The position numbers were made by a program, and so were the translations under genes. The notes under the pieces were generated by a model. It was given only the letters and a program-made list of their open reading frames with translations. It was not told the origin of the DNA and did not search any database. 64,000 nt of DNA from positions 19,712 to 83,711 of the forward strand of contig JAEZCE010000080.1 in the NCBI GenBank assembly GCA_023429995.1, given 5' to 3'. Below, piece after piece: positions 16,844 through 25,746 of this stretch (positions are counted from its first letter, which is position 1; every line of letters starts with the position of its first letter). The DNA is from Bacillota bacterium. Its GTDB lineage: Bacteria > Bacillota > UBA4882 > UBA8346.

Positions 16844-17889
16844 AAAGAAATGATTTCATCACCATTTTGATCCACCAAGCGGGCGGGTTTTTCGATGAAG
16901 ATCATGTCTTCCGGTTTCGCCATCACCTGGGAGCCGTCAAAAACCTGGCTGAGGGGGATGGAACCTTTCTGGCTTTGGCGGTATTTTTTAAAATCGGGCC
17001 GTAAGATTAAACGGTCCTCTTCCTTGGACTCTAGATACTCTTTGAATGTTCCGAGATTGATCCCGGCCAGATAGTAAAGGTTATATATGGACCATCTGCG
17101 GAAGAACTTCGGCAGAATCATCTTTCCTTTGTCATCGGCCGGATGGTACACCGGGTTTTGTTTGGGATCCCGGAATTGCAGCTGAAAGTCAAAGGTTTTG
17201 ATCTCGGAGGTATAATAGTATAAAGTGCGCTCGGGGGCGGTTTGCCCTTTTTTATAAAGGGCTAACAAATCGGTGATCTCCCGCTCGGATAAGGAATTAT
17301 AAAATGCCGGGAAAACCCAGCCGTTTTCGAGCAGCCAATGGTTGATGTTGATGGTTTGACCAGCCCCGCCGGTGATGATGATGTCGCCCACAAAGCGGCC
17401 GTAAACGTCGCATCCATCCCCCGGTTTGTCGATATTTCCGGAAACGAAAAGGCAATCGGTCCAGCTGTCCCGATTTGAATTGGCCTTCAACATTTTTTGC
17501 AATTCGACGGTGGCTGTTTCGGCGAAATATTGCCGGAATTCGTTTTCGGCGTTTACTTTTTTCAAACGCCCGTATTCTTCGGGGGAAAGATGTCCCTTGG
17601 GGAGTTTTCCATACAATTTATAATGCAACTCCGGGGCGTCAATTCCCTGCAGCCTGATATTAATCCGGGGCTGGGAAGTGTTTTTGTAATGAATGACCGG
17701 CTCCGACCCGGCTCCGCTTTTTACCCTGGCATCCTGAAATACGTTGGTTTCTTTGAATTCAGCGGCCCCATCCGCCTGATACAGAAAAGAGTGAGGAGTC
17801 AGGATGATTTTCGTGGTATCGGCATCGGATTTGCCGGTGGGCCAAAATTGAGCGAGATCGATTGAACCGGCTATTTTTAACGTTCCCAT
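16840..17889 (-). CDS. Thermonuclease (SNase)-like domain protein
   Basis: 349 residues from the ATG at 17889, which has a clear GGAGGT site; the longer frame to 18009 is not needed. The segment INIRLQGIDAPELHY is the SNase RLxGIDAPE active-site motif. Downstream, GRFVGDI and NHWLLENGWVFPAFY fit the second half of the OB fold. A C-terminal region of about 120 residues is not recognised. There is no signal peptide, so it is probably cytosolic. It may act on nucleic acid or be a structural SNase-fold protein; the usual arginine/glutamate pair cannot be confirmed by eye. Its stop overlaps the convergent hemerythrin-like gene by 4 nt. Confidence 0.7.
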   Translation of the reverse strand: MGTLKIAGSIDLAQFWPTGKSDADTTKIILTPHSFLYQADGAAEFKETNVFQDARVKSGAGSEPVIHYKNTSQPRINIRLQGIDAPELHYKLYGKLPKGHLSPEEYGRLKKVNAENEFRQYFAETATVELQKMLKANSNRDSWTDCLFVSGNIDKPGDGCDVYGRFVGDIIITGGAGQTININHWLLENGWVFPAFYNSLSEREITDLLALYKKGQTAPERTLYYYTSEIKTFDFQLQFRDPKQNPVYHPADDKGKMILPKFFRRWSIYNLYYLAGINLGTFKEYLESKEEDRLILRPDFKKYRQSQKGSIPLSQVFDGSQVMAKPEDMIFIEKPARLVDQNGDEIISF

Positions 17890-18128
17890 AGGATTACCTC
17901 CGATCCAAGATATGTGAGGTCCAGGTAGTTTATGGCTGGTAAATGTTTCTATAATTTTGCGGGAATTTCTTCGTGGCGAAAAAGATTGTTTATTGTTCAT
18001 CAAGTCCAAGATGCCTATTTCGACCTAATCCCCGGCCCCTTCCCGAATCGGGAAGGGGTGCCGGAGTGAATTATTTGGGTTAAAAAGCGTTCAAGTTTCC
18101 TGGCATCTAAAGAGAGACGCCGGTCCGT

Positions 18129-19556
18129 TTATTGAGATATGGTGAGGGAGCCGGCGTCCAGGGAGATCTCATAATAGCCATGGCCGTCCCAATTGAGGAC
18201 CTGGTTGTTTTGCCGGAGCGTGCCGCCGCTGACTTTGACCCGGAGGTATTTGCCGCTTGGGAAATGGGCCGGCAAGGTCCACCGGTAAGTCATTTCGGTT
18301 CCGGAGATGGTGGGTGAAAGGGACGAAAACAGCTTCTGGGCCCGCCAGTATGCGCCGATGTTGATGACGCTGTCGATCCACAGATCGCCGAAAGCTTTAA
18401 CCGATTTTACGCTGCTGGTGAACTGGGCGATATCGACAGGCTGGTATGCGCCGTCACTGCCGCCGCTGAATCCATGGACCAGAAGGATCTGCCAGTTTCC
18501 CGAGGTTCTGGCGGAACTGACGGGAGCGGTCATGGCGCTGGCTGCTGCGCCGGTCGCCGGAATAAAACAAGGCAGGTTATAGGGATCGGTATTACTATTG
18601 GGCGCAATGGAGCCGCCCTGGACACCCCGGTTTATCAGGAATCTGCTTGAAGCAAGGCTGATGTAACTTGAGTCACCGTATGGCGCCGCCATGGTTAAGG
18701 GGGTCACCCCGAAATGCTGTTGAATAAATGTGGTTGCCGCATCGATATCACTTCCATTGCCGGTTTGGGGATGGCTTTGAGTATGATTGCCGAGCTCGTG
18801 CCCGTTCAATAGCGCTTGCGCCCAGATACTGTTGGCTGCTTCGCTCTTGTTGGTTTGAAGATAGAAGGTCAGGTGCACTCCGAGAGCGTTGAGCTCAGAG
18901 TAATGGGCGATCTGGGACGAGTTGGAGTCGTCGAAGGTGTAGGAAACCGCGCCGGTAAAGCCTGCCCAGTTAATGACGGTCAGGTTGCCCGGAGTTCCCG
19001 ATGGCCGGGGAACATTATCGCTGCCTGGAGGAACCGGCAGGCCCGACGGTCCGATTGGAGGCGGGGTCGGCGTTGGCGTTACGGTTGGTGTTATCGTGGG
19101 TGTCGGGGTCGGTGTCCCGGTCGGCGTTGGCGTCGGAGAGGGACCGGATCCGTTTAATGTAAAGCCGGTGGGTTTGGCGTTGGTCCCACTATAGGAAAGG
19201 TTAAAGCCAAAGCTTACCTTGCCGCCGTTGGCAGGGATTGTGGAGTTGTAGGATAGGTTGGTGGCTGTTACGGAAGCGCCGCTTTGGGTATAGGAGGCGT
19301 TCCACATGTTGGTGATCTTCTGGTTGCCGGGGAAGGTCCACCCCAAGGTCCAGCCGTTGATGGCGGTTGAGTCATTATTGGTGATGGTTACATTCACGGT
19401 GGCTCCAGTCCCCCAATCATTTTGGCTATAATCTACGGAATAATTGCCGGCGGCGATGGTAGTTTGTTGAGCCGGCCCAATCAGACCGCCCAGGATAAAA
19501 ATGCCGGCTATCAGAGATAGCGCATAAATCATTCGCTTTTGCAGGTTGGTTTTCAT
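18129..19556 (-). CDS. Secreted polysaccharide deacetylase-like protein with CBM2 and Pro/Thr linker
   Basis: 475 residues from the ATG at 19556 (AAAGGGG 11 nt upstream). Order: signal peptide (RMIYALSLIAGIFILGGLIG), a CBM2-like cellulose/chitin-binding module (about residues 36-135, with NDWGTGATVNVTITN and INGWTLGWTFPG tryptophans), a PTPTP linker and then a NodB-type deacetylase domain (AVSYTFDDSNS with the catalytic Asp pair, GNHTQSHP with zinc histidines, APYGDSS). The C-terminal region carries a small beta domain. It probably acts outside the cell on chitin-, xylan- or peptidoglycan-type polymers. The gene is monocistronic. Confidence 0.88.
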   Translation of the reverse strand: MKTNLQKRMIYALSLIAGIFILGGLIGPAQQTTIAAGNYSVDYSQNDWGTGATVNVTITNNDSTAINGWTLGWTFPGNQKITNMWNASYTQSGASVTATNLSYNSTIPANGGKVSFGFNLSYSGTNAKPTGFTLNGSGPSPTPTPTGTPTPTPTITPTVTPTPTPPPIGPSGLPVPPGSDNVPRPSGTPGNLTVINWAGFTGAVSYTFDDSNSSQIAHYSELNALGVHLTFYLQTNKSEAANSIWAQALLNGHELGNHTQSHPQTGNGSDIDAATTFIQQHFGVTPLTMAAPYGDSSYISLASSRFLINRGVQGGSIAPNSNTDPYNLPCFIPATGAAASAMTAPVSSARTSGNWQILLVHGFSGGSDGAYQPVDIAQFTSSVKSVKAFGDLWIDSVINIGAYWRAQKLFSSLSPTISGTEMTYRWTLPAHFPSGKYLRVKVSGGTLRQNNQVLNWDGHGYYEISLDAGSLTISQ

Positions 19557-19788
19557 CAATGATAACACCCCTTTCTTTATATTCGTTCACGCAATCGGTA
19601 GCTACCTAAAATTATTATATCATAATCATGTAAAATTTTTACAATCATTTAATTTTTTGGTAAAATTTTATGTTGAAATTCAATACAATATTGCTTAAGA
19701 TTATATCGTATACTACAATAAAAAATAAGAAGCTTACCGTTGCCCAAGAGGCCTGGAAGCGGCGACGGATCGGGAATGGAGGATCGGG

Positions 19789-21072
19789 ATGGTTTCAAAA
19801 TATTATCTGGAATTATACCAAGCAATCAGTGACATGCCGGTGGTATCCACCCATGAACACCATTTGCCGGGTTCTTTTCAAAAGGCGTTGACCCTGGACT
19901 TGCTTTTCGCCAACTCCTATCTGACATCGCTCGCCCAATCAAAGAAGGGGGCGGGCGGGGTCCGGGACTATATTCCAACCGTCCGGGAGCGCCCTTTTTC
20001 TTCTGGTATCCCCATGGATGAAACAGAGGGGCGGGAGGATTTCTTAGCCCAGGTTCGTTATAACAGCTATTTTGTATGGCTGGAAAAGGCGCTGCAAGGG
20101 ATTTACGGGTTTGCTGCTCCGCTTTCTGCCGGGAATTGGGATGAGATTTCCGGGAAGATTGCCGGGAGACACCGGGAAGATGAGGCAGATCTTGACATAT
20201 TAATGGGGATTGGCAATTATCGGCGCGCCATCCTGGATCCTTATTGGGATTACGGCAGCGATAACGGCCATCCGGAACTATTTTCGGTTGCCATGCGCAC
20301 CGATATGTTTGTGACGTCGTTTCATCCCGAGGCGGCGGACCATGACGGCAATAGCCCGTTCACTCAATATCCGGATGCTCCACGGGATGATTTTGAGGAG
20401 TACCTTCACTATCTGAAAGCTCTCTTTATGAAATGGCGCCGTCACGGGGGCGTGGCCCTGAAGTCGGCGTCCGCTTACGACCGCTCGCTGAAGTATGATT
20501 TGCCGGATAGGGATTTGGCCTGCCGGACTTTTTTCAAACACCCTTCAGAAGTGACGGAAGGGGAAGGAAAGAATTACGGCGATTTTATGTTTCACTGGTT
20601 TTGTGAGTTATGCAAGGAACTGGAGGTTCCCTTCCAGATTCATACGGGTCTTGGGAAATTGCAAGGGTCCAATCCTTTGCTGCTTGAGCCGGTGATAACC
20701 AGGTATCCGGAGATCCGCTTTGTTTTATTGCATTGCGGATATCCCTGGTGCTCTGATGCGGCGGGACTGGCCCATAACCATGACAATGTCTGGCTGGATA
20801 TGACCTGGGTTCCCATTATCAGCACTTCAGCGGCACTAAGAGCGCTGGCGGAGTTTTTGGAGGTGGCCCACTCGGTGAACAGAATCGCCTGGGGCAGCGA
20901 TACCTGGACTTCCGAGGAGGCTTATGGGGCTCTCCTGGCTTGGCGGCATGTGGTGGCCCAGGTTTTGGCGGATAAGGCGGAGGAAGGGTATATCGGCCTG
21001 AAAGAGGCGGAGTCCCTGGCGGGGAAGTTGTTGTGGGGGAATGCGGGAGAGACGTATGGAGTGGAATGGTAA
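19789..21072 (+). CDS. Amidohydrolase superfamily protein (uronate-isomerase-like / amidohydrolase 2)
   Basis: 427 residues with a GGAGG site 6 nt before ATG 19789. The TIM-barrel metal ligands are visible: H22-x-H24 in VVSTHEHH, the histidines in FQIHTGLG and LLHCGYPW and the final aspartate in AWGSDTW. WD/YYRR-type aromatic motifs in the middle resemble the uronate isomerase/amidohydrolase-2 branch. Likely a hydrolase, decarboxylase or isomerase of a small sugar acid; substrate unknown. It stands alone between the deacetylase and the sugar locus. Confidence 0.8.
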   Translation: MVSKYYLELYQAISDMPVVSTHEHHLPGSFQKALTLDLLFANSYLTSLAQSKKGAGGVRDYIPTVRERPFSSGIPMDETEGREDFLAQVRYNSYFVWLEKALQGIYGFAAPLSAGNWDEISGKIAGRHREDEADLDILMGIGNYRRAILDPYWDYGSDNGHPELFSVAMRTDMFVTSFHPEAADHDGNSPFTQYPDAPRDDFEEYLHYLKALFMKWRRHGGVALKSASAYDRSLKYDLPDRDLACRTFFKHPSEVTEGEGKNYGDFMFHWFCELCKELEVPFQIHTGLGKLQGSNPLLLEPVITRYPEIRFVLLHCGYPWCSDAAGLAHNHDNVWLDMTWVPIISTSAALRALAEFLEVAHSVNRIAWGSDTWTSEEAYGALLAWRHVVAQVLADKAEEGYIGLKEAESLAGKLLWGNAGETYGVEW

Positions 21073-21234
21073 GGCACGCCCTTATAGACCAGCTATGAAA
21101 GTCAAGTATTTTTTAAGATTGTCTCACTTGATGAGAATAAGTTTGCCCGGATTTCATCAAAGCAGAAATACCTGATTTACTGTTTTGCTCTGGTTAGTTC
21201 TAGCGCCATTTCCATTTAAATACCGCATCCCCAG

Positions 21235-22758
21235 TTAATCCAATGTAGCGTTAAAAGGTTTCAAGAGCTGGTAGAGTTGCTTATACTTGAGGTATTTTTC
21301 TTCATAAATCGCGTTGAGTTCAGGATCTGGATCAAAAACTTCGGCGATCGACACCATGTTGGCGACGCCGTCTTCAATGCTTTTAAAACTGCCAATTGCA
21401 TAACCGGCTAATATCGCTGCACCCAACGAGACTGCTTCGCTTACCTTCGGCTTGACGACCGGTATCCCGAAACAACTGGCCTTGATCTGTAGCCAAGTCT
21501 TCGATTTGGAGCCTCCGCCTACCGACCGGATTTCATGTAAAACGATCCCGTTTTGGCGTAAGTAATCGATATTTTGTTTCATTTCATAATTGATGCCGTC
21601 AATGATACTTCGAGTCAAATCAGCTTTGCTGGTTGAGACCTTTAAACCGACGATCGCCCCTTTCGAAAGCGGATCGAAATAGGGAGTCCCCGCCCCGACA
21701 AAATGGGGCAGGAAAAAGATGTCTTTGGGCAGCGGAGCCATTTCCGCCATGATTAATTCATAAGGATCCCGCTTTAATTCCAGGGCTTTATGTCGTTCTT
21801 CGGCGCACAAAGTATCCCTATACCAGCGTAACAACAACCCTCCAGTCATGTTAATGCCGATAGTGCAATAAAAATCGGAGGCCACGTAGGGGTAAATCGA
21901 ATAATTCCCCAAACGCATCGCTTCCGAAAAATCAAGCTTTTGAAAGATTGGGCAGATGGCATCGACGGTTCCCATGGAATTCATGGCGGTACCGGCCTTA
22001 AGAACACCTGCTCCCAACGCGCCGCATGGCTGATCATGTCCTCCGGTGATCACCGGTATTTCACCCACAAAACCAAGCGCATCGCGTAATGTTTTTTTGA
22101 CATTGGCGATAATTGTCCCGGATGGCACGGGCGGCGATAATTTCTCAGGTTCAATCCCCGCGATAGCCAAAATTTCACTGGACCATTTTTTGGCGGTTAC
22201 ATCGAAAGCCATTGTCCGGGCGGCCAACGAATAATCAATGCCGCATTCACCGGTCAGTTGAAAGATAATATAATCTTCCACCAACATAAATTTCCAGGTG
22301 TTTTCAAAAATATCGGGCAGGTTTTGTTTTAACCACATTATTTTGTTGATCGAATACATCGGATGAGACGGCATTCCGCTTTTTTGATACAAAATTTCCT
22401 TGGATAAAGAAGTTTCTAAAAAATTCATTTGTTCAATAGCCCGGTAGTCAAAGGAAGCAATAATGTTATAAAGGCTATTCCCGGACGCATCCACCGCAGT
22501 GACAGCTTCGCCCTGGGAAGAAACGGCCAGCGCTTTAACAGGATTCATCTTTACCTGGCCGTTGACCTCTTGCAATACTTCTTGCGCCTTTCCCCAAATC
22601 AATGCCGGTCGGAATTCCGCCCAGTTGTCTTGGGGTTGTTCAAACGGATATTCGCGGTAAGCCGAAGCCAGGATAACCCCTTTTTCATCAAACACAACGG
22701 CTTTACATCCGGTGGTTCCAATATCTAAGCCCATCAAACTCACTGCAGTTACCCCCAT
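21235..22758 (-). CDS. FGGY family carbohydrate kinase
   Basis: 507 residues. N-terminal ATPase-fold motif GLDIGTTGCKAVVFD, the central GGHDQPCGALGAGV and the C-terminal SVGGGSKSKTWLQIKA are the phosphate and adenosine loops of FGGY kinases. It resembles xylulokinase/gluconokinase; the exact sugar is not determined. It lies 21 bp after the RpiR gene on the same strand, so the two are one operon. It is diverged from the second kinase at 28337. Confidence 0.9.
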   Translation of the reverse strand: MGVTAVSLMGLDIGTTGCKAVVFDEKGVILASAYREYPFEQPQDNWAEFRPALIWGKAQEVLQEVNGQVKMNPVKALAVSSQGEAVTAVDASGNSLYNIIASFDYRAIEQMNFLETSLSKEILYQKSGMPSHPMYSINKIMWLKQNLPDIFENTWKFMLVEDYIIFQLTGECGIDYSLAARTMAFDVTAKKWSSEILAIAGIEPEKLSPPVPSGTIIANVKKTLRDALGFVGEIPVITGGHDQPCGALGAGVLKAGTAMNSMGTVDAICPIFQKLDFSEAMRLGNYSIYPYVASDFYCTIGINMTGGLLLRWYRDTLCAEERHKALELKRDPYELIMAEMAPLPKDIFFLPHFVGAGTPYFDPLSKGAIVGLKVSTSKADLTRSIIDGINYEMKQNIDYLRQNGIVLHEIRSVGGGSKSKTWLQIKASCFGIPVVKPKVSEAVSLGAAILAGYAIGSFKSIEDGVANMVSIAEVFDPDPELNAIYEEKYLKYKQLYQLLKPFNATLD

Positions 22759-22779
22759 CTTGTTGCTTTCAATTGCCGT

Positions 22780-23643
22780 TTACTCAATTCTTGATATCTT
22801 GACGGAATCAATTGTTTTCGCCAGGTTTTTCATGGCGTCTTTCTTGTGAAGGGACAGATAAATAAATAATGCGTCCAGAATTGCCAGTTGCGCCAATCGT
22901 GCGGTCGCATTTTCGCCAGTGATCGGATTCCCTCCGGCAACGGAAAATAGTGAATAATCAGCGACTTTGGTCAAGGGCATATCGGCAAAGTTGGTGATGG
23001 CAATGGTAGTGGCGCCGACTTGTTTGGCGAGTTTCAAACTGTTGACGATAGCCGTTGTCCTGCCGGAATGGGAGATGCCAATCGCAACATCCCCTTTTTT
23101 TAACAGTGATGCAGATAGCAATTGCATGTTATGATCGGTAAAGACGGCGGAGTTTAAACCAATCCGTAAAAATTTATGATAAGCATCCATGGCGATCACG
23201 CCGGACCCGCCAAAACCGTACAGATCGATTTTCGGAGCTTTCATAAGAATATGACAGACATTCTCGAAAGTTTCCTCGTGAATTGAATTCAAACAATCCG
23301 TCATTGCCTGAATCGAGTTTTTGAACGATTTCATCAGGATTTGTTTGGGAGAGTCCGATATTTCAAATTCTTCATCAAAATAAGTGGATGGAGAGGAATT
23401 GAACTGCTCCTTCAATTCGGCGAATCCTTCCAATCCCAATTTTTTACAAAATTTAACGATCGACCCCTGGCTCACCTGCAATTTTTCAGCCATTTCGGTA
23501 ATTGTAATCGTACTGATCTCGGATGGGAAAGATAAGATATATTCGGCTATCAATCTTTCCTTAGGATTTAAAGACGGAATCAGTCTTTTGATAATAATTA
23601 CAATCTGTCTACCTTGGGAAACGCTGGTATTCATGAATCTCAT
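22780..23643 (-). CDS. MurR/RpiR family transcriptional regulator
   Basis: 287 residues: HTH_6 domain (about 1-80, with TITEMAEKLQVSQGSIVKFCKKLG) followed by a SIS phosphosugar-binding domain (IDLYGFGGSGVIA, ISHSGRTTAIV). Such regulators sense sugar phosphates, and the kinase downstream would make the effector. A 14-bp perfect palindrome lies 19 bp upstream of the start (23662-23675). Confidence 0.93.
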   Translation of the reverse strand: MRFMNTSVSQGRQIVIIIKRLIPSLNPKERLIAEYILSFPSEISTITITEMAEKLQVSQGSIVKFCKKLGLEGFAELKEQFNSSPSTYFDEEFEISDSPKQILMKSFKNSIQAMTDCLNSIHEETFENVCHILMKAPKIDLYGFGGSGVIAMDAYHKFLRIGLNSAVFTDHNMQLLSASLLKKGDVAIGISHSGRTTAIVNSLKLAKQVGATTIAITNFADMPLTKVADYSLFSVAGGNPITGENATARLAQLAILDALFIYLSLHKKDAMKNLAKTIDSVKISRIE

Positions 23644-23661
23644 CCCCGTATTATATTACTT

Positions 23662-23675
23662 TTCATTATAATGAA
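23662..23675. promoter_or_regulatory. Candidate RpiR operator
   Basis: Perfect palindrome TTCATTATAATGAA directly upstream of the RpiR gene. It resembles the CATT...AATG half sites at 24329-24360, which precede the divergent ABC operon. Autoregulation is an inference. Confidence 0.5.
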
Positions 23676-23845
23676 TCAACACAGCTTCATTTTTTAAAAA
23701 CGTCTAATTTATTAACAACTTAGTTTTATTTTACAATAATCTAGAATGAGATTGCAAGAGATATTTCATTACCATTGAGCGATGAATGAAACTGCGCTGG
23801 CACTATTGACACTATTTGCCAAATTCTAGAACATCAGGAGATATT

Positions 23846-24165
23846 ATTTTATCTGATTATAAAGTTAATTCAGCAGATTATTTGGATGTAATGATCTATC
23901 AGCTATCTATTGATTTAAGATTAAAAGAATATCTCCCGCAGAGGTGTCGTCACCATGGTGACGCAGGCGCAGAGAAATGGCTAAGTTTTTTGAGATATGT
24001 TTTCCGGCCTAGACGTTTCCTTCTCGCGAGTTGGCAACCGATATCATGAATTACCAAAAAATATCTTGCAAAGCGCATCTCGTACTCTGTGCGAGAATAA
24101 ATAGGCGGCTTGAGTTGGAACCAAGCTGATTTATCTTTATAACCATGTTATTTTATAGCAATTCG
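23846..24165 (+). repeat. 300-bp dispersed repeat, left copy
   Basis: About 85-90% identical by eye to 37603-37905, in the same orientation, from TTTATCTGATTATAAAG to TTTATAACCATG. It contains the GC-rich core CCCGCAGAGG...GGCGCAGAGAA. Compared with the right copy it carries an extra hairpin (CGTCACCATGGTGACG, near 23948-23963) in that core. No open frame of note. The two copies bracket the sugar operons. Confidence 0.85.
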
Positions 24166-24328
24166 CCAATGAAGGCTGGAAAGACCGAAGGACATTTATT
24201 CTCATTAATGATTATTTTACAATAAACTTATCGGTTGTTTGTCTTTTAAAACAGATTTGCAGAATCGGCTACTGATATATCATTTGCGCACATATATGAT
24301 AATTAACAGATGAATCTATCATTAAAAC

Positions 24329-24360
24329 TTTCTCATTTAATTAAAAAAAATAATGAGAAA
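24329..24360. promoter_or_regulatory. Inverted repeat upstream of the ribose-type ABC operon
   Basis: Arms TTTCTCATT and AATGAGAAA separated by 14 bp. A second pair, CGTTATGA / TCATAACG, lies at 24449-24480. Either could be the operator of the RpiR regulator. The rest of 23644-24576 has no gene. Confidence 0.45.
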
Positions 24361-24576
24361 AAAGAAGGAATTTCATTTTATCAATAGAAATAATGAACAC
24401 ATGAAAATGTTGCCGAAATGATTATGGTGATGTTTGCCTTGGACTGCCCGTTATGAAACTGGCCCAATCATGTCATAACGAGTGAGTTAAAATCGGGAGG
24501 TGAGGCTGAAAACAATTTCGTCCACGGTTTCTCATATGGAAGATTACTAAAAAGGATTTTAAAGGAGAGGTTGATT

Positions 24577-25500
24577 ATGAAAAGAGTTTTACTGTTGTTT
24601 TTATGTATCGCATTACTTGGCAGCATGGCCTTGGCTAAAGGCGGCAAACGATTCGCCTATTCCCCTTCCACATTGAATAATCCCTTTTTTAGCGTGATTA
24701 CTGACGGCCTTAAATCCGTTATTAAGGCTAACGGCGACCAGTTAGTTGTTCTTGATCCTCAATATGACCAAGCAAAACAGATTTCACAGATTGAAGATCT
24801 TGTGGCGCAGAAAATTGATGCCTTATTTCTGATACCGGTTGACGCCAAAGGGGTTAAAGACGCTTTGGATTCCTGTAAGAAAGCAAATATACCGGTAATC
24901 AATATCGACACTGAAGTTTTTGACCGGGATTTGGTTGCTACCGGGATTGTTTCCGATAATTACTTGGCCGGAGTACTTTGCGGCAAAGATATGGCCCAAA
25001 AATTCCCCAAGGGCGGCAAAATTGCCATTATCGATTTTCCAGTCGCTCAAGCTTGTATTGACCGTGTTAATGGCTTTTTAGAAGGGCTGGGCAGTAAAAG
25101 GAATCTCTTCAAAATCGTTGCTCAGCAAGATGGCAAGGCGAGTCTGGAAGCTTCGATGCCCATCGCCGAGAACATTCTTCAAGGTAATCCTGATTTGAAG
25201 GCCTTTTTCTGTATCAATGATCCGACCGCTTTAGGGACTATTGCAGCTTTAAAAGCCGCCGGCAAAAATGGGAAAATTAAGGTTTGGGGTGTTGACGGTT
25301 CCCCGGATGCCAAGAAAATTTTGGGCAGCGGTGATTTGGAGATGACGGTGGCCCAATCCCCGATTAATCTCGGTAAAACCGGCGCCCAAAAAGCTTACGA
25401 CATTTTGAGTGGCAAAAAAATTGAAAAACATATACTGGTTCCGACCTTTGCCATTACTCCATCCAATGTGAAAAAATACGGAACGAACGGCTGGCAATAA
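24577..25500 (+). CDS. Ribose/galactose-type sugar ABC transporter substrate-binding protein
   Basis: 307 residues from ATG 24577 (AAAGGAGAGG upstream). Signal peptide MKRVLLLFLCIALLGSMALA, then the periplasmic-binding-protein I fold (FAYSPSTLNNPFFSVITDGL, DALFLIPVDAKGV, CINDPTALGTIAALKAAG, VWGVDGSPDAKK). There is no lipobox cysteine at the cleavage site, which is unusual for a monoderm organism. It is the first gene of the operon with ATPase, permease, kinase and aldolase, and the likely cargo is a monosaccharide or pentitol. Confidence 0.93.
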   Translation: MKRVLLLFLCIALLGSMALAKGGKRFAYSPSTLNNPFFSVITDGLKSVIKANGDQLVVLDPQYDQAKQISQIEDLVAQKIDALFLIPVDAKGVKDALDSCKKANIPVINIDTEVFDRDLVATGIVSDNYLAGVLCGKDMAQKFPKGGKIAIIDFPVAQACIDRVNGFLEGLGSKRNLFKIVAQQDGKASLEASMPIAENILQGNPDLKAFFCINDPTALGTIAALKAAGKNGKIKVWGVDGSPDAKKILGSGDLEMTVAQSPINLGKTGAQKAYDILSGKKIEKHILVPTFAITPSNVKKYGTNGWQ

Positions 25501-25532
25501 GCTTAATACGAAGCTGCTCAGGTGCTCTTAAA

Positions 25533-25680
25533 CTTCGATCCGGCAAGTAAAGTGACAATTTTTCTGTGTTGCGCTGAAACTCACCGGATCGTGTTTTTTA
25601 ACCAATAAAGTTGGTTACAGAATACCGGCAAGCTCTTAAGTTAAAAAAAATTTCGAAGTTGCTTGCCGGATTCATGTTAA
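25533..25680 (+). repeat. Dispersed palindromic repeat (long variant)
   Basis: Begins CTTCGATCCGGCAAGTAAA-GTGAC and ends TTGCTTGCCGGATTCATGTTAAA. The same two ends, closer together, occur at 38446-38514. TCCGGCAAG and CTTGCCGGA are inverted, so the mRNA can fold. It sits between the binding-protein and ATPase genes, where a structure that sets transcript ratios is common. Confidence 0.65.
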
Positions 25681-25746
25681 AGAATCCTAGCGGTGATGAC
25701 TTTTTAGGGTAAGCATTTCCTAAATTTTTTGAAATCGGGTGATTTG

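Noticed and set aside
23816..24049. 77-residue reading frame
   Set aside because: It lies within the 300-bp dispersed repeat; the sister copy at 37603 does not keep the frame.
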